64,000 nt of DNA from Butyrivibrio fibrisolvens (GTDB lineage: Bacteria > Bacillota > Clostridia > Lachnospirales > Lachnospiraceae), in NCBI RefSeq assembly GCF_037113525.1, contig NZ_CP146963.1, forward strand, positions 4,216,001 to 4,280,000, given 5' to 3'. The notes beneath the pieces were generated by a model. It saw nothing but the letters and a program-made list of their open reading frames with translations, was not told the DNA's origin and searched no databases. Within the stretch, counting starts at the first letter, position 1; each line of letters starts with the position of its first letter. A program made the translations under genes and the position numbers. This document shows, in pieces, positions 36,354-45,664 of the stretch.

Positions 36354-37470
36354 CAGCCTTAAGCTCCTTATCGATATCCATGAGTTTCTTCCAGATCTTT
36401 GAACCGCTGCATACTCTTTCTACAAATCCGAATATCACGCTTCTGATCCAGTCTACGAATACGCAGCTTACAAACAGTGTAAGTATGCATAAGATCAAAT
36501 GTCCGATCATTCCCGGAATAGTTGCAGGTACATTGCCAAATATGCCTTTCATCCACTCAACCCATCTGTCCCTGATCTCAAGATGTTCGTGAAGAAGATA
36601 TATTCCAAAGCTGAATGGGGCCAGTATCCTTGCTGCTTTGGCAACAATACCTTCCTTGACTTTTAAATATCTGAATGTTGAAAAAAGTCCAAGTGCTCCA
36701 ACCAGGCAGAGAATGAAATTATAGTGGAAAGTAACACCTGAATAGTAAATAAATCTTCCTGTTTTATAATTTATTTCATGAAGGACTACAGCCATTAAAA
36801 AGCTTAAGAAAGATGCACCCACATAAAGTAAAATGCTTGTTTTACCGCTATTAACAATTCTTACATTATATTTTCTGATATATGCTGCAATAAGATACAG
36901 ACATATGTACCAATCAAGATTATAGCCCATCATGTCAGTTGGAAAATTAACAGGAATGAAACTCTTGATAAAGCAAAACCAAATAAGGAGGCCTATTATA
37001 GAAGCTTTGAGCTGCTTCCTTGTAAGATGCAGAACTCCTTTATTAAGGAGCGGAGCTATAACATACAAAAGAATATATGCTGTTGCAAAAGAATAATGCT
37101 CTGAAGATATAGGAAAAAAGAACTGGGTTGTCTTGAAGATCCTGTCTGTCTCAGCAACGTTTGCAGTATTAACAACCTGCATCACCAGGGTTACTAAAAG
37201 AGTATAGAAATAGACCTCAGCAACAAGCTGAAGTATCCTTGAAAGCTTAAAATCAGATTTTGAAAGAAAATATCCACTTATAAGAACCCATACATTAACT
37301 GCAACTATACAAAAAGATTCTATAAGCTGTCCTGCAAACTGAAGGCTTGTCGCCTTTTCCCCGGTTTTAAGAAGAAGGTCTGTATGAGAAAGATAATGCA
37401 GTGTTAATACCATAAGAATGGCAATAACCCTTAAGATCTCAAAATTGGCCTCTCTCTTTCTTGTTGTCAT
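36343..37470 (-). CDS. Acyltransferase-3 family membrane protein
   Basis: 375 residues with about ten membrane segments. NFEILRVIAILMVLTLHY at 9-26 carries the R-x10-H pattern of acyltransferase-3 proteins (OafA type), and FGIYLLHEHLEIRDRW lies near the C-terminal third. These enzymes add acetyl or similar groups to cell-surface sugars. There is no SGNH domain at the C terminus. GGAGG lies before the ATG. It probably decorates the glycan made here. Confidence 0.85.
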   Translation of the reverse strand: MTTRKREANFEILRVIAILMVLTLHYLSHTDLLLKTGEKATSLQFAGQLIESFCIVAVNVWVLISGYFLSKSDFKLSRILQLVAEVYFYTLLVTLVMQVVNTANVAETDRIFKTTQFFFPISSEHYSFATAYILLYVIAPLLNKGVLHLTRKQLKASIIGLLIWFCFIKSFIPVNFPTDMMGYNLDWYICLYLIAAYIRKYNVRIVNSGKTSILLYVGASFLSFLMAVVLHEINYKTGRFIYYSGVTFHYNFILCLVGALGLFSTFRYLKVKEGIVAKAARILAPFSFGIYLLHEHLEIRDRWVEWMKGIFGNVPATIPGMIGHLILCILTLFVSCVFVDWIRSVIFGFVERVCSGSKIWKKLMDIDKELKADEK

Positions 37471-37524
37471 AAATTCCTCCCATTTGCAAGGTGTCTGTTT
37501 AAATGGCTAAGCCACTGATCATGA

Positions 37525-39276
37525 TCAGCGCTCCTTTATAGCTTTACCATTTTCAATCCTGTAAACCATGTCACACTTTTCAATAGTCTGAAGTCTGTGC
37601 GCAATAATAATAAGTGTCTTACGACCATGAAGGCTGTTAATAGAATCCATTACTGCCTTCTCTGTCTCGCCATCAAGAGCTGAAGTTGCTTCATCAAGAA
37701 CAAGCACTTCCGGATTTTCAAAAAGAGCACGTGCAATTCCTATTCTCTGGCGTTGACCACCCGAGAGACGAATTCCTCTTTCACCTATAGCTGTATCCAA
37801 GCCTTCCGGAAGATTTCTTACATAGGTGTCGAGCTGAGCCTCTTTAAGAGCCTGCCATACTTTATCATCATCAATATCTTCGTCCTTGATTCCGAATGCT
37901 ACATTTTTACGAATAGTGCTGTCTATCATAAAAATAGTCTGCGGAATATATCCGACGTTCTTGAGCCATCCCTGATAATTGGTCTGTACATCAACTCCAT
38001 CTGCCGTAACTTTGCCGCCTTCAATCTGAAGAAGGCCAAGCATAACATCAACAATAGTAGTCTTTCCTGCACCTGTCGTACCTACTATTCCGACAGATTT
38101 TCCAACCGGTATTGTCATGTCAGCATTATTAAGAACATAGTTTTCTGAATTCGGATAATGGTATTTGATTCCCTCCAGCTTTATTTCTTTTTCTACAGGA
38201 AGTTTTGAAGCTTCCATAGATCGCTTATAAGCTGTCGGATCATATTTTATGCTCGTATCATGGATCTCATTACTAAGATTGTTCATAACGTTATCGAGGA
38301 AAGGTTCAAAATACGCGATAGACGTCTGATAGTTATTGATACGATTGGCACTTGGAAGAAGTCTTGATGCCGCACCTACAAGAACGCCAAGCTGAGGAAC
38401 AATATCACTCATACTAACGCCATTAAGGACCATCACTATAATATATCCAACCATCGCAGCAATACTTACTGTTTCTATCAAAAGTCGAGGAGTAGCTGTA
38501 AAAAGGTTATAACGCTGAACAGCCTGAACATATCCGTCACCGCACTTTGAGTATTCATCAACAAAATAGCCTTCTTTTGAAGCTATCTTTATTTCCTTGA
38601 TTCCTACAACAGCTTCACTTATCCATTTGAAAAGTCCACTGTAAAAATTCTGATTCTCTTCACCGGATCTCTTCATGACAGGCTTAATGAACTTTCTTAT
38701 GGCAAGAAGTGTCAATACAAGAACTGCCGCTATAAAAACAGTCATGACAGTATCCTGTATAAGCAGGATAACTATAATACAGGTAAATACTATGAATTCA
38801 CTGATAAGCTGAAGTACAGCCAGGATAAGGCCATACATATTAATAACATCAGAGGTGATCATTCTCTGAACAACAGATGTGTCAGCATTAAGATAATATT
38901 CATAAGGTCTATTAATAAAGTTGACCATCATGCGCTGAGATGTTTCAAACTGGTTGGTGAAAACAAACCTAAGCTGAACCTTGTTCATAAAGAAAAGGAA
39001 TATATTCTTGATCACAAATACAGCTATTAAGGCGCCTAGTATAAGTGCTGCAAATTTAGTCACATCAGAAATATGAAGACCGTGATAGACGATTCTGAGA
39101 TACCACTTTTTCTCTATAGCTTCCGGATCCATAACTACTGTCATGATAGGAGAAATAAGGGCTATTCCCAGTGATTCCAGTATGCCTCCAATAAGCATCA
39201 GTATTATAATTCCAACCATTTGGTGCTTCTGCTTTTTAGAAAGCAGAACCATAAGTTCATTCCAAATTTTACGCAT
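37525..39276 (-). CDS. PglK/MsbA-like ABC transporter, probable lipid-oligosaccharide flippase
   Basis: 583 residues, a half-transporter with the membrane domain first (six segments, about 20-310) and the ATPase after it. GTTGAGKTT (about residues 395-403) is Walker A; LSGGQRQRIGIARAL is the signature; VLVLDEATSALDG is Walker B with the catalytic Glu. The protein resembles PglK, which flips undecaprenyl-linked glycans made by the PglC/PglA route. As no Wzx is seen, it is the best candidate for export of a whole oligosaccharide in this locus. The cargo is inferred from neighbours. Confidence 0.85.
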   Translation of the reverse strand: MRKIWNELMVLLSKKQKHQMVGIIILMLIGGILESLGIALISPIMTVVMDPEAIEKKWYLRIVYHGLHISDVTKFAALILGALIAVFVIKNIFLFFMNKVQLRFVFTNQFETSQRMMVNFINRPYEYYLNADTSVVQRMITSDVINMYGLILAVLQLISEFIVFTCIIVILLIQDTVMTVFIAAVLVLTLLAIRKFIKPVMKRSGEENQNFYSGLFKWISEAVVGIKEIKIASKEGYFVDEYSKCGDGYVQAVQRYNLFTATPRLLIETVSIAAMVGYIIVMVLNGVSMSDIVPQLGVLVGAASRLLPSANRINNYQTSIAYFEPFLDNVMNNLSNEIHDTSIKYDPTAYKRSMEASKLPVEKEIKLEGIKYHYPNSENYVLNNADMTIPVGKSVGIVGTTGAGKTTIVDVMLGLLQIEGGKVTADGVDVQTNYQGWLKNVGYIPQTIFMIDSTIRKNVAFGIKDEDIDDDKVWQALKEAQLDTYVRNLPEGLDTAIGERGIRLSGGQRQRIGIARALFENPEVLVLDEATSALDGETEKAVMDSINSLHGRKTLIIIAHRLQTIEKCDMVYRIENGKAIKER

Positions 39277-39286
39277 ATGATCCTCT

Positions 39287-40333
39287 TTAATGATTTATCT
39301 TTTTTCTTAAATCTCTGTATGCCCAGAGCATTCTGTAATAAATATAAAACAGCAAATGACTCTTCATCTGCATTGCAATAAGCTTCTTTTCCTCTTCACC
39401 TATACGCTGCTTATAATATATATTGTTCTGGAAGTTCGGAAAAGTCCGCTTCATCTCTTTAGCCAGATCTTTTGTAAAACCATAACATCCCCTAAAATGC
39501 TGAGATCTTGGCATCGCCGAAAAAAGAGTATTTATATAAAACAGTACAGTGTATTTGAATTCTATTTCCGGTCTATAATCTTCAATATATCCCTGTTTCA
39601 TTGCCTCCATGAGAAGCAGGCGTCCTGCGACCTTGCGGTCCTCAAGGTTCTTTTTTGAAATTGTATGAACTGTGGAGGCCTCATGCTGATAATAATAATA
39701 CATCGGCTCAGGAATATATTCAAAATGCTCTGCCCTGAGCATCCAGGTATTGGCTACAGCATTATCTTCATAGAATATATCTTCCGGAAAGATCTTGCCT
39801 GAAGTACCCTTCAGGATTATATCCCTTTTATAGATTTTGACAACAAGGCTTCCGGGATCAAGGATAAGCTTTTTGTACTTTTCCCTGTCAAGGATTCCTG
39901 TCTGGGCTTCGTTATTATTATGAACAACTTTACCAATCTTGTTGCTATGTTCCGGCGTAAGATGATAGTCACAACCAACCATATCAGCACCGGTTTCTTC
40001 TGCTTTATTTAAAAGCTTTTCATAAAAATCTAGCGTGATCCAGTCATCTGCATCTATGAATCCGATCCAGTCACCCTTTGCTACGGCAAGGCCGATGTTC
40101 TTGGCTCCGCCTTGGTGGTGATTGACTTCTGAGTGTATGGCATGGAAAAAAGAGCTGTTGCTTCGCTCATATTCCTGCATGATCTTGAAGGAATCGTCTG
40201 TAGAGCAGTCATCAACGGCAATTATCTCATACTGGTCCTTAGGTAGAGTCTGGCCCACCAGACTATCAAGGCACCACTTCAATTTATCATCCGCAGCCTG
40301 ATTATACACAGGCACAATAATGCTTAGCTTCAA
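39287..40333 (-). CDS. GT2-family glycosyltransferase
   Basis: 348 residues with a GT-A domain: LSIIVPVYNQAADDK at the start, IIAVDDCSTDDSF, then IGFIDADDWITLDFY, which supplies the DxD metal site. The start is TTG at 40333 with AGGAGG five bases upstream. The large palindrome 40355-40521 ends only about ten bases before that ribosome binding site, so hairpin formation could affect translation. It is a cytoplasmic inverting transferase; sugar specificity is unknown. Confidence 0.85.
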   Translation of the reverse strand: MKLSIIVPVYNQAADDKLKWCLDSLVGQTLPKDQYEIIAVDDCSTDDSFKIMQEYERSNSSFFHAIHSEVNHHQGGAKNIGLAVAKGDWIGFIDADDWITLDFYEKLLNKAEETGADMVGCDYHLTPEHSNKIGKVVHNNNEAQTGILDREKYKKLILDPGSLVVKIYKRDIILKGTSGKIFPEDIFYEDNAVANTWMLRAEHFEYIPEPMYYYYQHEASTVHTISKKNLEDRKVAGRLLLMEAMKQGYIEDYRPEIEFKYTVLFYINTLFSAMPRSQHFRGCYGFTKDLAKEMKRTFPNFQNNIYYKQRIGEEEKKLIAMQMKSHLLFYIYYRMLWAYRDLRKKINH

Positions 40334-40354
40334 AATATCCTCCTGTTGAGGTCC

Positions 40355-40521
40355 GCATATACTGCTATATATAATGCTAACGCCTCAATGAAATTGTTCT
40401 ACGTTTTTCTAAGGTCCTGCTACGCTTCCGTGGACATGCTATACTACAGCTCCGCACGACCTAATAAAAACGAGAACAATTTCATAAATCGGCTTATAGC
40501 ATTATATATAGCAGTATATGC
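40355..40521. repeat. Large multi-stem palindrome (25-bp outer arms)
   Basis: The outer arms 40355-40379 and 40497-40521 are perfect reverse complements over 25 bases. Inside are a perfect 13-bp pair (40388-40400 with 40473-40485) and a 15-base pair with two mismatches (40402-40416 with 40458-40472). Two short asymmetric internal loops separate the outer stem from the next, and the tip is 40417-40457. The element ends about ten bases before the SD of the TTG-started GT2 gene. It may be a structured leader RNA, a remnant element or a recombination site. Confidence 0.8.
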
Positions 40522-40593
40522 TCACTAGCAAGCAGCAAAGAAATGGGAGCGAGTCTCCAATAGCTGTTCTTAGATTCTGAGCCAGAGGTAATG

Positions 40594-40748
40594 TACCAGC
40601 CACCGCGTTAGCGGCTTGCCCTTGATGTCACAAAAAATAACTGCTAAGCTGCTGAGCACGACGGAATAAAAATTTCTGTTCTTGAGTTCATCGCCGTCGG
40701 TGATAAAACTGCAGCAGTTATTTTTTGTGATGTCAAGGGTGGCGTACG
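40594..40748. repeat. Second large palindrome (27-base arms)
   Basis: The core arms 40619-40645 and 40713-40739 are reverse complements at 25 of 27 positions. The two adjacent differences would be G-U pairs in a plus-strand RNA but A/C clashes in a minus-strand RNA. A further inner stem pairs 40657-40664 with 40694-40702 (one bulge). Outer pairs gtac and gccac on the left match gtggc and gtac on the right. A small hairpin ccgc/gcgg (near 40603-40614) is set in the left outer side. Confidence 0.75.
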
Positions 40749-40815
40749 TTTGCGTCAGTCCATAAAAGCTACATATTCATAAAACTCTTGCTACTTAAAC
40801 ATAAATATTAACTTT

Positions 40816-42501
40816 TTAGAAACCAAGATAAATATATGTACTTACATTTGCAAATTTAATGATAGACCATACCAGCAATACTGCAAGAGCCACAGCGCCA
40901 GATGTATTCACTTTGTGCTTTTCTGTTAGCTTTGCTGCATTTGGTGTTATGAATGCAAAGACTGCACTTATAAGTATTATAAGCCACATACATATCTTAG
41001 GTCCCCATGGCGTGTTGGCGATGGGGGTTATCTTAAATATGTACCAGAGTTCGTCTATCTGGAAGCACTTGATAAAGTCAGGGCTTATCATTAGTGCTGC
41101 GGCGCCGTAGTCTTTGAATCTGGTCATTGCAGATATAAGGATAGCTGCATCCTGTACTGTTTCAGCTCTAAAGAATACCCAGGCGATACTTACAAATATG
41201 AACGTCAGTACAAGTGCTATAGGGTACGGTATGAGCTTTTGAGCTTTTGTTTTTCCTACTGTATCCTTATTCGATTTAATAGTACTCATACTATCAACAA
41301 CTTGATCAGATGAAGTAGTTTTAGAAGTATTCTTACTTTTACCTGATATAGCCCTAGTCACAACGTACAGAAGTCCGTGCATGGCTCCCCATACTATGAA
41401 GGTGAATCCAGCGCCGTGCCAGAAGCCGGACAGGATGAATATTATCATGAAATTGATGTAGGTTCTGACTTTTCCTTTTCTGTTGCCGCCGAGGGGGATG
41501 TATACGTATCTGGTAAAAAAGGCTGTAAGTGACATATGCCATCTCTTCCAGAAATCGTCTATGTTTCTTGCTTTGTATGGGCTTTCGAAGTTTACGGGGA
41601 GGTCCATTCCAACCATCTTGCAGATACCTCTTCCCATGTCGCAGTATCCGCTAAAGTCAAAGTAAATCTGGAATGAATAGCATATTGCTGTAAGTATGGC
41701 ATCCATTGGTGTCAGGGTATTTAGGCTCCCATAACCGTAGTCTACGGCTATTGCCAGAGTGTCTGCTATTATGACTTTCTTGGAAAGGCCTAGCACGAAG
41801 AGCATCACGGCCTGCATAAAGTTTTCTGTATCCCACTTATGCTCAGCACCTTTTATAAAGTGGTCCTTCATATCATTATATCTTACTATCGGACCCTGAA
41901 GGATTTTTGGGAAAAAGGTTATGTACGCCAGATAGTCAACTATGGACAGCTCTGTAACTTCGCCTCTGAATACGTCTACAAGAAGTGATATCTGTGAGAA
42001 TGTATAAAAGCTGATTGCTATGGGAAGTAGTATTGATACAGTTATGGAGCTTCCTGAAAGGGTGTTTATGATCTCAGCAAAAAAGCCAGCGTATTTGAAG
42101 AACAGAAGCAGTGCAACATTACCGCAGATTCCAATTATAAGTAATGGTTTTGACTTGGAATATGAAATATTCTGATTTTTAGTAGAGACAGAAATGTCAG
42201 ATGCTTCGATCTTAGCTTTTGTATTTATATCAGATTTTAATAAATACAAAACAATACCGTTCCACACAAGACTTATTACAAAAACGCCTAAAACCTTAAC
42301 TCCAAAAAAGGCAAAAAATATGAATGAAAAAATAACGCAGTAAAGCTCGACTGCGTTTGGCACGCAGGCGGGCTTTTCGTATGTCAGACCATCAGCCTTA
42401 TTTTGCAAACAATAACTTTTGGTCACATGTGAAACTGTATAAAAGCCGGCTACAAAGAGCGGCAAAAATGCAAATACAAATGCATATGAATTAAATAGCA
42501 T
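40816..42501 (-). CDS. MBOAT family O-acyltransferase (AlgI-like)
   Basis: 561 residues, polytopic. DFWKRWHMSLTAFFTRYVY and LSGFWHGAGFTFIVWGAMHG (active-site His near residue 363) are classic AlgI/PatA motifs. A Lys/Ser-rich linker (about 386-425) follows. It moves acyl groups to polysaccharide outside the membrane. The start overlaps the UDP-xylose synthase stop by one base (TGATG). Its SGNH partner is probably the second half of the PseG fusion encoded two genes upstream at 43520-45661. Confidence 0.9.
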   Translation of the reverse strand: MLFNSYAFVFAFLPLFVAGFYTVSHVTKSYCLQNKADGLTYEKPACVPNAVELYCVIFSFIFFAFFGVKVLGVFVISLVWNGIVLYLLKSDINTKAKIEASDISVSTKNQNISYSKSKPLLIIGICGNVALLLFFKYAGFFAEIINTLSGSSITVSILLPIAISFYTFSQISLLVDVFRGEVTELSIVDYLAYITFFPKILQGPIVRYNDMKDHFIKGAEHKWDTENFMQAVMLFVLGLSKKVIIADTLAIAVDYGYGSLNTLTPMDAILTAICYSFQIYFDFSGYCDMGRGICKMVGMDLPVNFESPYKARNIDDFWKRWHMSLTAFFTRYVYIPLGGNRKGKVRTYINFMIIFILSGFWHGAGFTFIVWGAMHGLLYVVTRAISGKSKNTSKTTSSDQVVDSMSTIKSNKDTVGKTKAQKLIPYPIALVLTFIFVSIAWVFFRAETVQDAAILISAMTRFKDYGAAALMISPDFIKCFQIDELWYIFKITPIANTPWGPKICMWLIILISAVFAFITPNAAKLTEKHKVNTSGAVALAVLLVWSIIKFANVSTYIYLGF

Positions 42502-43439
42502 CAGATGACACCCTTAAAGTAATCTATAGTCTTTTGAAGTCCGTCGCGAAGTGCAACTGTAGGCTCCCAGTTAAGTTCTTTCTTGGCAAGTGTTATATCG
42601 GGTTTGCGCTGAGTAGGATCATCAACAGGAAGATCTTCATAGATGATCTTGGAGTTTGTTCCTGTAAGCTCAACTACCATTTCAGCAAGCTGTTTAATTG
42701 TAAATTCTCCAGGATTACCAATATTTACAGGTCCTGTAAATCCCTCACGACTGTTCATGAGTCTTATCATACCTTCAATAAGATCATCAACGTAGCAAAA
42801 ACTTCTTGTCTGACTTCCATCGCCATAAATTGTAATATCTTGTCCGCGAAGGGCCTGAACAATAAAGTTAGAAACAACTCGTCCATCGCCTATGTCCATA
42901 CGAGGACCATAAGTATTAAATATACGCATGACTTTGATATCCACGCCATGCTGTCTGTGATAATCAAAGAAAAGAGTTTCTGCAACACGCTTACCTTCAT
43001 CATAGCAAGAACGCGGGCCAATCGTATTAACACGGCCTCTATAGCTTTCAGGCTGAGGGTTGCACTCAGGATCACCATACACTTCTGATGTTGATGATTG
43101 AAGAATCCTGGCTCCGGTTCTTTTTGCAAGTCCAAGTGCATTAAAAGCTCCATAGATGGATGTCTTTGTAGTGTAGATCGGATCTCTCTGATACTGAATA
43201 GGGCTTGCAGGACAAGCCAGATTATAAATCTGATCACACTCTACAAAAATAGGTTGTGTAACATCATGTCTTATGAACTCAAAATAAGGATTATCGAGAA
43301 GATGACGAATATTGTCCTTACTTCCTGTAAAAAGATTATCAACACAAATAACATCATTACCTGATTCTATAAGTCTGTCACAAAGATGTGATCCAAGAAA
43401 TCCGGCACCACCAGTTACAAGTACTCTATTTTTTCGCAT
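42501..43439 (-). CDS. UDP-glucuronate decarboxylase (UDP-xylose synthase)
   Basis: 312 residues, an SDR enzyme. VTGGAGFLGSHL at 8-19 binds NAD. STSEVYGDP at 116-124 holds the Glu119 typical of decarboxylases, and YDEGK at 146-150 is the catalytic YxxxK. RVNTIGPRSCYDEGKR and NTYGPRMDIGDGR are strongly conserved in UXS enzymes. It converts UDP-glucuronate to UDP-xylose. A UDP-glucose dehydrogenase is not evident in the window, so UDP-glucuronate probably comes from elsewhere. It implies xylose or a derived pentose in the glycan. Confidence 0.92.
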   Translation of the reverse strand: MRKNRVLVTGGAGFLGSHLCDRLIESGNDVICVDNLFTGSKDNIRHLLDNPYFEFIRHDVTQPIFVECDQIYNLACPASPIQYQRDPIYTTKTSIYGAFNALGLAKRTGARILQSSTSEVYGDPECNPQPESYRGRVNTIGPRSCYDEGKRVAETLFFDYHRQHGVDIKVMRIFNTYGPRMDIGDGRVVSNFIVQALRGQDITIYGDGSQTRSFCYVDDLIEGMIRLMNSREGFTGPVNIGNPGEFTIKQLAEMVVELTGTNSKIIYEDLPVDDPTQRKPDITLAKKELNWEPTVALRDGLQKTIDYFKGVI

Positions 43440-43519
43440 TTATCTTCCTCCTTAAAACTACTGTCGATTGTCCTCGTTGAGTATAATTTAATTCGAAAAT
43501 TTTAGCAACTTTTGATAAT

Positions 43520-45661
43520 TCACTTTGGATACTTTGCAAATAAAGATTCATAGTCATATGTTGTAACTATTTGGCGAAGTCTATCCATATCTGCTTCAAT
43601 ATCGCCTTTAAATATTTCTTCTTCGCCGCTATTAAAGCACTCTACCATCCATGAGTTATACTCAGGTTTATAATGAATCGTATCTGCATAATTAAACAGG
43701 TCTGTTATGATCTCTTCGTTATCCATAAAGTCAAAGAGTCTGACATTGTCATATTCCAAAAGCGTATTTGCTATAAGTTCTACCTGTGCAATTGTTGCTT
43801 CAAGATTATTGTCCTGCATTATGTCATACCAATAGAGCACGCTGTATGGAGCAAAGAAAATATAGAAGGTTGTCTCCTGATGTTCCTTGATATATGGAAG
43901 AAAATTAACCTCAAGGTTTTTGGAAGTCTGAGGTAAAAAAGCATCAGCGTCAAGCTCTTCTTCATTATGACTGACCGGATTATAATTGTGCATTACCCAC
44001 TGCTCGTTATAATACTCCGGTGTCCACCAGCTGTAATAGATTGTAGAGAGATCTGACCCCTTTCTTTGGATAATAGGTTTTAGTATATACTGAAACAACA
44101 CATCTTTATTGTAAAGATATTTTATATCATTAATAACATTATCATCGTAAAGATACATGGGCAGTTCATACTTGGTCGCATTAATATCAGCAGTCATGAC
44201 ATTTGGATCTATTACCATGAATATGGCATCAACATCATTTTGCTTCCTTGAATATGAATCCTCATCATATATAAAAGACAAAATATTGGAATCATCTTTA
44301 GGAAGAGCACCGCTATAGCTAAGCTTTATGGTATTAAGTCCCATGATACCTGCAAAATCATTGGTATTAAAATTAACTGTCATAGATGAACCCACTATGG
44401 CACTGTCATAGATCATGTTCATTGCCATACCGGGATTTTGTGAAAGCTGGTTGTCCACTATATATGGAAATCCGCTAATGGGCCTATGGTAATGGAAAAA
44501 GGGATCTATAGTTATAACCAGTAGTCCTATTATCAAAAGTAGAGCAATTACTGTTGTAAAAAAAGCTATTAAAGGTCCGCTGACTTTTTTTCCAGACTTT
44601 TTGTAACCATCTTTACTGATAACAGAATGCATTTTGGATGATAACTCTTTTCTTATAGTCTGATCTTCAAGCTTATCAAGTTCATCCAGAATATTTTCAA
44701 GGATTCCATCCGTATTAGTCTGAAAATTACCGGCATCTTTAATTCCGGCTTTCTTACTAAAAGAATCAAGGTTTAACTTCTGGTTATCAGCTGTAATAAA
44801 ACCTATTGTTGGAATCCCCATTCTGCATAATTCAAAGAGAGTTGATCCTGAAGCGGCGATGGCAACATCCATATCTTTCATAAGATTTGCCATATTCGTT
44901 ACGTTCTCATGAATCCTGATATTCAGGTCTTTATCTCCTGCTACCAGTTTTTTCAGATCTTCTCCATCTTTACTCATAGGTCCAACTATAAGATGCCAGC
45001 ATACACTTTTATTGCGAACAATAGCATGTGCATCATCTTGTATGAGCTTTTGAACAAAAGCTTTTTCGAAGTGAAGTCCATCGCTGCCACCGGTTGTGAC
45101 CATGATATTTTTTATGCTTTTTTCTATACTGGCAGGTCTTACATTTTTAAATTCATATCTAACAGGAGCATACTCCGGGCCTAAAAGAAGCTGTGTTTGG
45201 GGATAGTCCTTCTCGTATCCCATATCCGTAGCATATATTGCGTAGTTAATGAGTTTATCGCAGGAAAATATTTCTTTTTTCAGATCGTCAATAAGTACAA
45301 CTTTAAAATATCCGGAAAGTTCTTCCATGTACTTTTGGGTGATAAAATAGCTATCGACTAATATTTCGGGCTTAGCTGCATTCTGACCTTTGCCATGTTT
45401 GGTTTTATCAGTTTTTGGGAGAAATCCTGTTTTTTCATCTACAGCGCTGATAAGTTTTGGAAGTTCTTTTTCCATATCCTGATAATCCGTATCAAGGACT
45501 ATGGTTTTAAAGCCTTTGGCCAAAAGCTCCCTGGCAGGTTTCTTATCAGCAAGAATAAAGCAAATATCCTCGTCACCCCACATCTGACAGGAAATTGCTT
45601 CACACCGCATGATATGTCCCATGCCTATTATTTCATTTCCATCTGCACGTACAAATTTCAT
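43520..45661 (-). CDS. PseG-like hydrolase fused to an AlgJ/DltD-like SGNH domain
   Basis: A single frame of 713 residues with two unlike halves. Residues 1 to about 350 look like PseG, the UDP-sugar hydrolase of pseudaminic acid synthesis: RADGNEIIGMGHIMRC at 5-20 and AIAASGSTLFELCRMGIP near 282-299. One membrane segment follows (about 362-384). The C-terminal half lies outside the cell by this topology, with IVGSSM near 420-425 and DTIHYKPEYNSWM near 657-669 as SGNH-type catalytic blocks. PseF is encoded 3 bases upstream and an MBOAT two genes downstream, so both halves have partners nearby. The fusion is unusual; whether both halves work is not shown. Confidence 0.8.
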   Translation of the reverse strand: MKFVRADGNEIIGMGHIMRCEAISCQMWGDEDICFILADKKPARELLAKGFKTIVLDTDYQDMEKELPKLISAVDEKTGFLPKTDKTKHGKGQNAAKPEILVDSYFITQKYMEELSGYFKVVLIDDLKKEIFSCDKLINYAIYATDMGYEKDYPQTQLLLGPEYAPVRYEFKNVRPASIEKSIKNIMVTTGGSDGLHFEKAFVQKLIQDDAHAIVRNKSVCWHLIVGPMSKDGEDLKKLVAGDKDLNIRIHENVTNMANLMKDMDVAIAASGSTLFELCRMGIPTIGFITADNQKLNLDSFSKKAGIKDAGNFQTNTDGILENILDELDKLEDQTIRKELSSKMHSVISKDGYKKSGKKVSGPLIAFFTTVIALLLIIGLLVITIDPFFHYHRPISGFPYIVDNQLSQNPGMAMNMIYDSAIVGSSMTVNFNTNDFAGIMGLNTIKLSYSGALPKDDSNILSFIYDEDSYSRKQNDVDAIFMVIDPNVMTADINATKYELPMYLYDDNVINDIKYLYNKDVLFQYILKPIIQRKGSDLSTIYYSWWTPEYYNEQWVMHNYNPVSHNEEELDADAFLPQTSKNLEVNFLPYIKEHQETTFYIFFAPYSVLYWYDIMQDNNLEATIAQVELIANTLLEYDNVRLFDFMDNEEIITDLFNYADTIHYKPEYNSWMVECFNSGEEEIFKGDIEADMDRLRQIVTTYDYESLFAKYPK

Positions 45662-45664
45662 AAA

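Larger units (their letters stand above)
40334..40815. other. Gene-free stretch of 482 bases with two large palindromes
   Basis: No convincing gene lies here on either strand. It holds the inverted repeats at 40355-40521 and 40594-40748. Between them is a short stretch with a small stem (ggag...ctcc near 40548-40560). No clear promoter box pair is seen. It is by far the longest gap within the 45-kb run. Confidence 0.7.

Noticed and set aside
40646..40712. A promoter inside the second palindrome that could be flipped.
   Set aside because: A TTGACA-like box is present in one arm on the minus strand, but no -10 box at 16-18 bases follows it.
40355..40748. CRISPR array.
   Set aside because: The repeats are inverted and of different sequence, with no regular direct repeat and spacer pattern and no cas genes.
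42534..43088. A 184-codon plus-strand open frame.
   Set aside because: It lies opposite the UDP-xylose synthase gene, whose motifs are complete; the translated product is Cys-, Ile- and Asn-rich without known pattern.
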